Of a stretch of 64,000 nt of DNA, positions 58,768 to 64,000 are shown piece after piece. This DNA comes from Colwellia sp. 20A7. Lineage in GTDB: Bacteria; Pseudomonadota; Gammaproteobacteria; Enterobacterales; Alteromonadaceae. How positions within the stretch are numbered: the first letter of the stretch is position 1; each line of letters opens with the position of its first letter. Under the pieces are notes generated by a model. That model saw only the letters and a list, made by a program, of their open reading frames with translations. It had not been told where the DNA came from and ran no database searches. The position numbers and the translations under genes are program-made. Where the stretch lies: contig NZ_CP047130.1 in NCBI RefSeq assembly GCF_009832865.1, forward strand, positions 372,001 through 436,000, in the 5' to 3' direction.

Positions 58768-58800
58768 CTAACGTGTGATAAAAAACTAAATATATTTAAA

Positions 58801-58824
58801 CATAAACATAAACATAAACATAAA
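58801..58824 (+). repeat. CATAAA hexanucleotide tandem repeat
   Basis: Four perfect CATAAA units (58801-58824) with a partial unit on each side, located between mraY and murD, immediately before the murD ribosome-binding region. CATAAACA recurs once inside the murD start region at about 58860. Confidence 0.9.
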
Positions 58825-58836
58825 CAGAGATAGAAA

Positions 58837-60279
58837 ATGACATCGTTATCAGATTTAAAACATAAACAAATATTAGTACTGGGTGCTGGCATCACAGGGT
58901 TATCCTGTGCTCGCTACCTTAGTGCGCTAGATTTGTGTTTTGCTGTTAATGACTCACGTGTAAATCCTTTTACGTCAAACTATAACGAGCAAGAATTCTC
59001 GAAAGACTTTCCTACTGCCAGTTTACATTTAGGAAAGTGGCATCAGGAATTAATTGCCAAGGCAGATATTATTTTAATCAGTCCAGGCATTAATAGTGAA
59101 CTGGATGAAATTAAATTACACATCAATACTCATTGCCAAGTAATGGGTGATGTTGAGTTATTTTGTCAACTCAATCAAGAACGCATTAAACCTATTGATA
59201 TTTTGGCATTAACCGGCTCTAACGGTAAATCAACCGTAGTTTCTCTACTGGCCTATTTAGCTAAGTGTTTGGGGGTTAAGGCGCAACTTGGTGGAAATAT
59301 TGGTCAGCCAGTATTAGATATATTTACTGATGAAATAGTGAATACTCATACTTCAACAAACAACGATTTACCTGAATTTTTAATTTTAGAGCTATCAAGT
59401 TTCCAACTGGAAACGCTTACCAGTATGCAAGCCATTGCCACGAGTGTTTTAAACGTTAGTGATGATCACCTCGATCGACATCAAACAATGGAAAATTACA
59501 TAAAAATTAAGCAAAGCATCTATCATCAGGGCAAGGTAGCGATTATTAATCGTGATGATGCAGCAACGAATACACCTAATCCATCACAAGCAACAATTTC
59601 AATTGGTAGTGATGATCCGGCTGAAAATGAGTTTGGGGTTACTGTTGAAAACAACAAAGCCTACTTAGCTTTTGGCACGCAAAATTTGATTGCATTAGAA
59701 GAACTTCCTTTAGCTGGAATGCATAATGCACTCAATTATTTAACCGCGTTAGCCTTTGGTTACTGTGCAGGTTGGTCATTGACTAAGCTCGTTGATAATT
59801 TAGCTGGTTTTACTGGTTTAGCACATCGATGCCAACGCATTAAGACTCAAGACAGGATCACGTGGATAAATGACTCTAAAGCGACAAATATTGGCGCTAC
59901 ACTTGCGGCTATTAATGGTTTAGCACAAACGTTGACTTCAGAAGGTAATACGAAGCCGCGCTTGATTCTTATTGCTGGTGGCGATGGTAAAGGTGCTGAT
60001 TTCACACCTTTATCTGCACCTTTTTCACAATATGTTAGCCAAGTTATTACCTTAGGCAAAGATGGCGATAGTATTGCTAACATAGTTGTTAATCAAGCCA
60101 ACGTCAGTAAAGTTAAAAGTTTGCATGAAGCGGTACAAGTCGCTAAAGCACACGCCCAAGCTGGCGATGTTGTCTTACTTTCGCCTGCTTGTGCAAGTTT
60201 AGATATGTTTAAGAGTTTTGTTGATCGTGGTGAGCAGTTCATGGCAGCTGTTACGCTACTGACAGAGGAGAGCTTATGA
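58837..60279 (+). CDS. murD: UDP-MurNAc-L-alanine:D-glutamate ligase
   Basis: Adds D-glutamate to UDP-MurNAc-L-Ala in the cytoplasm. An N-terminal Rossmann-like nucleotide-binding region ([17 protein letters not shown], about 10-26) precedes the ATP loop [10 protein letters not shown] (about 126-135), and the C-terminal domain shows [15 protein letters not shown] and [12 protein letters not shown]. The 480-residue length is slightly above the usual 440-450 because of small insertions such as [18 protein letters not shown]. It overlaps ftsW by four bases (ATGA). Confidence 0.96.
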   Translation: MTSLSDLKHKQILVLGAGITGLSCARYLSALDLCFAVNDSRVNPFTSNYNEQEFSKDFPTASLHLGKWHQELIAKADIILISPGINSELDEIKLHINTHCQVMGDVELFCQLNQERIKPIDILALTGSNGKSTVVSLLAYLAKCLGVKAQLGGNIGQPVLDIFTDEIVNTHTSTNNDLPEFLILELSSFQLETLTSMQAIATSVLNVSDDHLDRHQTMENYIKIKQSIYHQGKVAIINRDDAATNTPNPSQATISIGSDDPAENEFGVTVENNKAYLAFGTQNLIALEELPLAGMHNALNYLTALAFGYCAGWSLTKLVDNLAGFTGLAHRCQRIKTQDRITWINDSKATNIGATLAAINGLAQTLTSEGNTKPRLILIAGGDGKGADFTPLSAPFSQYVSQVITLGKDGDSIANIVVNQANVSKVKSLHEAVQVAKAHAQAGDVVLLSPACASLDMFKSFVDRGEQFMAAVTLLTEESL

Positions 60280-61559
60280 AAGACTCCTCAATAAACATAG
60301 AGAATACTGAGCAAACAGCTAGATTTCCTATGCTGTCGGATGTTACTGCTAGCATTAGTAAGAGTGTTATTAACGTTTTTAATAGTGAGTCTACGCCACA
60401 GCAAGGTATGGTTTTTGACCGCAGTTTTGTTGTTATAGCACTCTTGATGTACATGATCGGCTTAATCATGGTAGCAAGTTCATCAATGCTAGTAGCAGAG
60501 CGATTATTTAATAATCCTTTTCATTTTGTAATTCGTCATAGTATTTATATTGTACTGAGCTTAGGTATTGCAGGTGTTGCCTTACAAATACCGATGGCGT
60601 GGTGGCAAAAAAATAGTAGTTATTTATTGATGCTTGGCATTGTGCTGTTAGTTGCCGTGTTGCTGGTTGGTCGCTCTGTTAATGGTTCAACACGCTGGAT
60701 TGCACTAGGCCCTATAACACTACAAGCGGCAGAGCCGGCTAAACTTTTTTTCTTTTGCTATTTAGCCGCCTATTTAGTCCGTCGTCGCGATCAAGTAATG
60801 GAAGACTGGAAAGGCTTTGCTAAGCCATTGGTTGTTTTTGGAGTATTGGCAGGCTTAATATTAAGACAACCTGACTTAGGCACCATTATTGTTATGTTTG
60901 TCACTACTTTTGGCTTGTTATTTTTAGCTGGCGCAAAGCTTTGGCAGTTCGTTAGCTTAGCTTCAGTTGGATTATTGTTATTATCATTATTAGCGATATT
61001 TGAACCTTATCGCTGGCGTCGTATTACAAGTTTCTTAGATCCTTGGCAAGATCCTTTTGGTAGCGGTTATCAATTAACGCAATCATTAATGGCTTATGGA
61101 CGAGGTGAAATTTTTGGACAAGGCTTAGGCAATAGTATTCAAAAATTAGAATATTTACCTGAAGCTCATACCGACTTTGTTATGGCTGTTTTAGCAGAAG
61201 AGTTTGGCTTTTTCGGCGTTACCGTTATTTTACTCCTTAGTATGACACTAGTATGTAAAGCGCTTATTTTAGGTAAGAAAGCTTTAGTTAAAGAGAAATT
61301 TTTTGAAGCATTTTTTGCCTATGCAATTGGTATTTGGATCTGCTTTCAGGCCGCGGTAAATGTTGGTGCGAGTGCCGGTATAGTTCCTACTAAAGGATTA
61401 ACGATGCCGTTGATTAGCTATGGTGGTAGCTCGATGATTATCATGACCCTTGCTGTTGTTATTTTAATTCGTATCGATCATGAGCTGAGAATGCAGAGTA
61501 TTCAAGCGACGTCATCAAAAAGAAAAACTAAAAACCTAGGAGGCAATGATGAAAGCTAA
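60276..61559 (+). CDS. ftsW: Septal peptidoglycan polymerase FtsW
   Basis: SEDS-family glycosyltransferase that works with FtsI at the division site. The 427 residues include an about 45-residue cytoplasmic N-terminal tail and ten predicted helices. The family motifs are the RWI segment ([20 protein letters not shown]), the catalytic-region [23 protein letters not shown] and [19 protein letters not shown]. Overlaps murG by 14 bases, a common arrangement in this cluster. Confidence 0.97.
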   Translation: MKDSSINIENTEQTARFPMLSDVTASISKSVINVFNSESTPQQGMVFDRSFVVIALLMYMIGLIMVASSSMLVAERLFNNPFHFVIRHSIYIVLSLGIAGVALQIPMAWWQKNSSYLLMLGIVLLVAVLLVGRSVNGSTRWIALGPITLQAAEPAKLFFFCYLAAYLVRRRDQVMEDWKGFAKPLVVFGVLAGLILRQPDLGTIIVMFVTTFGLLFLAGAKLWQFVSLASVGLLLLSLLAIFEPYRWRRITSFLDPWQDPFGSGYQLTQSLMAYGRGEIFGQGLGNSIQKLEYLPEAHTDFVMAVLAEEFGFFGVTVILLLSMTLVCKALILGKKALVKEKFFEAFFAYAIGIWICFQAAVNVGASAGIVPTKGLTMPLISYGGSSMIIMTLAVVILIRIDHELRMQSIQATSSKRKTKNLGGNDES

Positions 61560-62724
61560 CGTGTCTTCTAGTGTTAAGCAAACACCTACCTTGTTAGTGA
61601 TGGCAGGCGGAACAGGTGGGCATATATTTCCTGGACTTGCAGTTGCCGAAAAATTAAAAAGTGAAGGCTGGAATATTCATTGGTTAGGAACTCCTGATCG
61701 TATGGAAGCGCAAATAGTACCTGCGAGTGGATTTGAAATTTCATTTATTACTATTAGTGGTTTACGCAATAAAAATGCTGTTGCTTGGTTGAAGCTACCA
61801 TTTAAATTAATTAACTCTTTATTACAGGCCTTACGTGTAATTAGAAAAGTAAAGCCTGATGTCGTTTTAGGTATGGGGGGGTATGCTAGCGCTCCAGGTG
61901 GTTTAGCTGCGTGGTTAATGAATAAGCCGTTAGTGGTACATGAGCAAAATGCAGCAGCTGGATTAACAAATCGCTTATTAGCACGAATTGCTACCAAAAT
62001 TTGCTGTGCTTTTCCTAACGCTTTTAAAAAAGGTATTGCTGCACAAGTCGTTGGTAATCCATTAAGAGCAAGTATTGGCAAGAACACCAGTAAAATTGAA
62101 AATGAGAAAATAACTAAAACTAGTCATAATATCTTAGTTGTCGGTGGCAGTTTAGGTGCCCAAGTATTAAATGAAATTGTACCAATAAGTTTTGAAAAAT
62201 TAGTTAATAATCGTGACGAAAATAGCGATAAAAACAATGTGAAAGATGATATTCACAATGAGGCATTATTGCCTTTTAATATCTGGCATCAAACAGGTAA
62301 AGGAAAACAAGACAAGGTTATTAAGAGCTACAGTCAGCAGTATTTAACTGATGGCAAGGTAAAGGTAACTGAGTTTATTGATGATATTGCTAGCGCTTAC
62401 CAATGGGCAGATATTGTGATCTGCCGAGCGGGAGCCTTAACCGTATCTGAACTAGCGATGGCTGCAAAGCCTGCGATTCTTGTGCCATTACCTCATGCTG
62501 TTGATGATCATCAAACCAAAAACGCTCAATACTTAGTGTCTCGTGATGCAGGAATTTTGATTAAGCAAAATGAATTAACACATGAGTCGTTAACTAAACA
62601 ATTGAATGAGCTATTTAGTGATCCGCAAATTTTAAAGCAAATGGCAGAATCAGCCTTTGCAGCTGCGGATGCCGATGCAACGAATAAAGTTGCGAGTATT
62701 TGTCAACAACTCGCAGCTGCTTAG
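61546..62724 (+). CDS. murG: Undecaprenyl-diphospho-MurNAc-pentapeptide GlcNAc transferase
   Basis: Membrane-associated GT28 glycosyltransferase forming lipid II. The N-terminal G loop [17 protein letters not shown] (about 19-35), [16 protein letters not shown] and [15 protein letters not shown] motifs are complete, and the C-terminal donor-binding segment [26 protein letters not shown] (shown here by its parts [10 protein letters not shown] and PHAVDDHQ) is intact. Two in-frame ATGs at 61546 and 61549 follow an AGGAGG; the second has the better spacing. The 392-residue length is above the usual about 355 because of a charged insertion near residues 215-245. Confidence 0.97.
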   Translation: MMKANVSSSVKQTPTLLVMAGGTGGHIFPGLAVAEKLKSEGWNIHWLGTPDRMEAQIVPASGFEISFITISGLRNKNAVAWLKLPFKLINSLLQALRVIRKVKPDVVLGMGGYASAPGGLAAWLMNKPLVVHEQNAAAGLTNRLLARIATKICCAFPNAFKKGIAAQVVGNPLRASIGKNTSKIENEKITKTSHNILVVGGSLGAQVLNEIVPISFEKLVNNRDENSDKNNVKDDIHNEALLPFNIWHQTGKGKQDKVIKSYSQQYLTDGKVKVTEFIDDIASAYQWADIVICRAGALTVSELAMAAKPAILVPLPHAVDDHQTKNAQYLVSRDAGILIKQNELTHESLTKQLNELFSDPQILKQMAESAFAAADADATNKVASICQQLAAA

Positions 62725-62732
62725 AACAGAAT

Positions 62733-64000
62733 ATGAGTAATTATATGAGCCCAAAAGTAATGAGTAAGAATAAGATGAATGTACCCGAAATGCGCCGAGT
62801 TAAACGTATCCACTTTGTTGGCATTGGCGGTGCAGGTATGGGCGGTATTGCTGAAGTACTATTAAATGAAGGGTATCAAATATCAGGCTCTGATATTGGC
62901 GAAAATCAAGTAGTAAAACGTTTACTTGGACTTGGGGCAACTATTACTATTGGCCATGCAAGTAAAAATGTTGAAGAGGCAAGTGTGATTGTTGTTTCAA
63001 CTGCAATAGATCAGAACAACCCTGAGTTACTTGCTGCTAAAGCGCTACGTATTCCGGTTGTTCGCCGCGCAGAAATGCTCGCTGAGCTTATGCGTTTTCG
63101 ACATGGTATTGCTATTGCTGGTACGCATGGGAAAACTACTACAACAAGCTTAATTGCCAGTATTTTTGCTCAAGGGCAGTTAGATCCTACGTTTGTTATT
63201 GGTGGCTTGCTTAATAGTGCAGGTACTAATGCTCGTTTAGGTAGTAGCCGATACTTAGTTGCTGAAGCCGATGAAAGTGATGCGTCATTTTTACACTTAC
63301 AACCTATGGTTTCAGTGATTACTAATATTGATGCTGATCATATGGAAACCTATCAAGGTGATTTTGAAAAATTAAAAGATACCTACATTGAATTTTTACA
63401 TAACTTACCATTTTATGGCCTAGCAGTAGTTTGTATTGATAACCCTGTTGTGCGTGAGTTATTGCCACGCATTAGTCGTCAAGTTATCACTTATGGTTTT
63501 TCTGAAGATGCAGATATTCGTGCCGCAAATTATCAACAAGACGGTAGCGTTAGTTACTTTACGGTTGAGATAGATGGTCAACCTCCGCTTGATATGAGTG
63601 TTAATTTACCTGGTCAGCATAATGTATTAAATGCACTTGCAGGTGTTGCTGTTGCGAAAGATGAAGGTATTGATGATGAATCTATTTGTAAGGCGCTAAC
63701 AGAGTTTGCCGGCATAGGACGTCGTTTTGAACAACTGGCAAACTTAACAACACCAGCAGGAAATATGGTGCTTGTTGATGATTATGGCCATCATCCAAGC
63801 GAAGTTAAAGCAACCATATTAGCAATGAGAACAGGTTGGCCACATAAACGTTTAGTCATGATTTTTCAGCCACATCGTTACTCAAGAACACGTGATTTAT
63901 ACGAGGACTTCGTTGAAGTTTTATCAGAAGTCGACTGTTTATTTTTACTTGATGTTTATGCTGCCGGCGAAACTCCTGTCGCCACAGCAGACAGTAAAAG
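62733..64000 (+). CDS. murC: UDP-MurNAc:L-alanine ligase (partial, C-terminus off the right edge)
   Basis: Adds L-alanine to UDP-MurNAc. The visible 422 residues of an expected about 480-490 include the N-terminal UDP-binding loop [17 protein letters not shown] (about 28-44), the ATP loop [12 protein letters not shown], the [12 protein letters not shown] segment and the C-terminal-domain [14 protein letters not shown]. Four further in-frame ATGs lie between 62733 and 62790, and homology begins near the last, so the true start is uncertain. It starts eight bases after murG. Confidence 0.95.
   Translation, partial: MSNYMSPKVMSKNKMNVPEMRRVKRIHFVGIGGAGMGGIAEVLLNEGYQISGSDIGENQVVKRLLGLGATITIGHASKNVEEASVIVVSTAIDQNNPELLAAKALRIPVVRRAEMLAELMRFRHGIAIAGTHGKTTTTSLIASIFAQGQLDPTFVIGGLLNSAGTNARLGSSRYLVAEADESDASFLHLQPMVSVITNIDADHMETYQGDFEKLKDTYIEFLHNLPFYGLAVVCIDNPVVRELLPRISRQVITYGFSEDADIRAANYQQDGSVSYFTVEIDGQPPLDMSVNLPGQHNVLNALAGVAVAKDEGIDDESICKALTEFAGIGRRFEQLANLTTPAGNMVLVDDYGHHPSEVKATILAMRTGWPHKRLVMIFQPHRYSRTRDLYEDFVEVLSEVDCLFLLDVYAAGETPVATADSK

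Noticed and set aside
58665..58895. Minus-strand frame with repeated Leu-Cys
   Set aside because: It is a direct product of the CATAAA microsatellite read in reverse.

Overview
The window is AT-rich chromosomal DNA of a marine gammaproteobacterium. Protein style, gene content and the compact division and cell-wall cluster suggest Alteromonadales, most likely Colwellia or a close relative; this placement is an inference because no database was searched. I see no rRNA, tRNA, CRISPR array, prophage or complete insertion sequence. Most of the window is ordinary core genome with several small accessory cassettes.

Layout. 1-5154: histidine utilisation, with hutC-hutU-hutH on the minus strand (hutH runs off the left edge) and hutI divergent, separated by a 28-bp perfect palindrome that is the probable HutC operator. 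5247-9599: a tight three-gene operon of a secreted blue-copper-type protein, a membrane GGDEF/EAL c-di-GMP phosphodiesterase and an outer-membrane barrel protein. 9660-13228: a glycerophosphodiester phosphodiesterase and rluF diverging from a hairpin-containing promoter, then a Fur-box-controlled fagA-like/fumC pair. 13657-18776: a propionyl/acetyl-CoA synthetase, a split MFS/spermidine-synthase pair, a GNAT acetyltransferase and a CPBP protease. 18956-24375: uvrA, divergent YajR-like transporter, a cNMP-binding protein and a very small orphan domain protein. 24593-32534: a GreA/B-like protein, fadH, pssA, a short Omp85-like barrel, a thioesterase, ssb and a glutaredoxin.

32633-37932 is the most interesting stretch: a TPR-GGDEF diguanylate cyclase overlaps a divergent glutamine-synthetase-fold ligase, which is followed 10 bp later by ovoA, the first enzyme of ovothiol synthesis. 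The ligase keeps several glutamine-synthetase metal and substrate motifs but lacks the N-terminal beta-grasp domain, so it may be an undescribed ovothiol-associated ligase. 38133-39896 is glnK-amtB behind a probable sigma-54/NtrC promoter. 40025-48677 carries a cyclophilin with a GlyGly-CTERM-type tail, a large TPR hybrid histidine kinase, a DyP peroxidase, a transglutaminase-like protein, a long acyl-CoA dehydrogenase and a small outer-membrane barrel. 49306-50364 is a second diguanylate cyclase.

50933-64000 is the dcw (division and cell wall) cluster: mraZ-rsmH-ftsL-ftsI-murE-murF-mraY-murD-ftsW-murG-murC, the last cut by the window edge. Most junctions overlap or are only a few bases apart, so the genes are probably co-transcribed from the mraZ promoter, which carries three 10-bp-spaced MraZ boxes. 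Three c-di-GMP proteins (5959, 32633, 49306) and several dispersed or tandem non-coding repeats (9600/18819; 21948/24505; 50386; 58801) are the other noteworthy themes.
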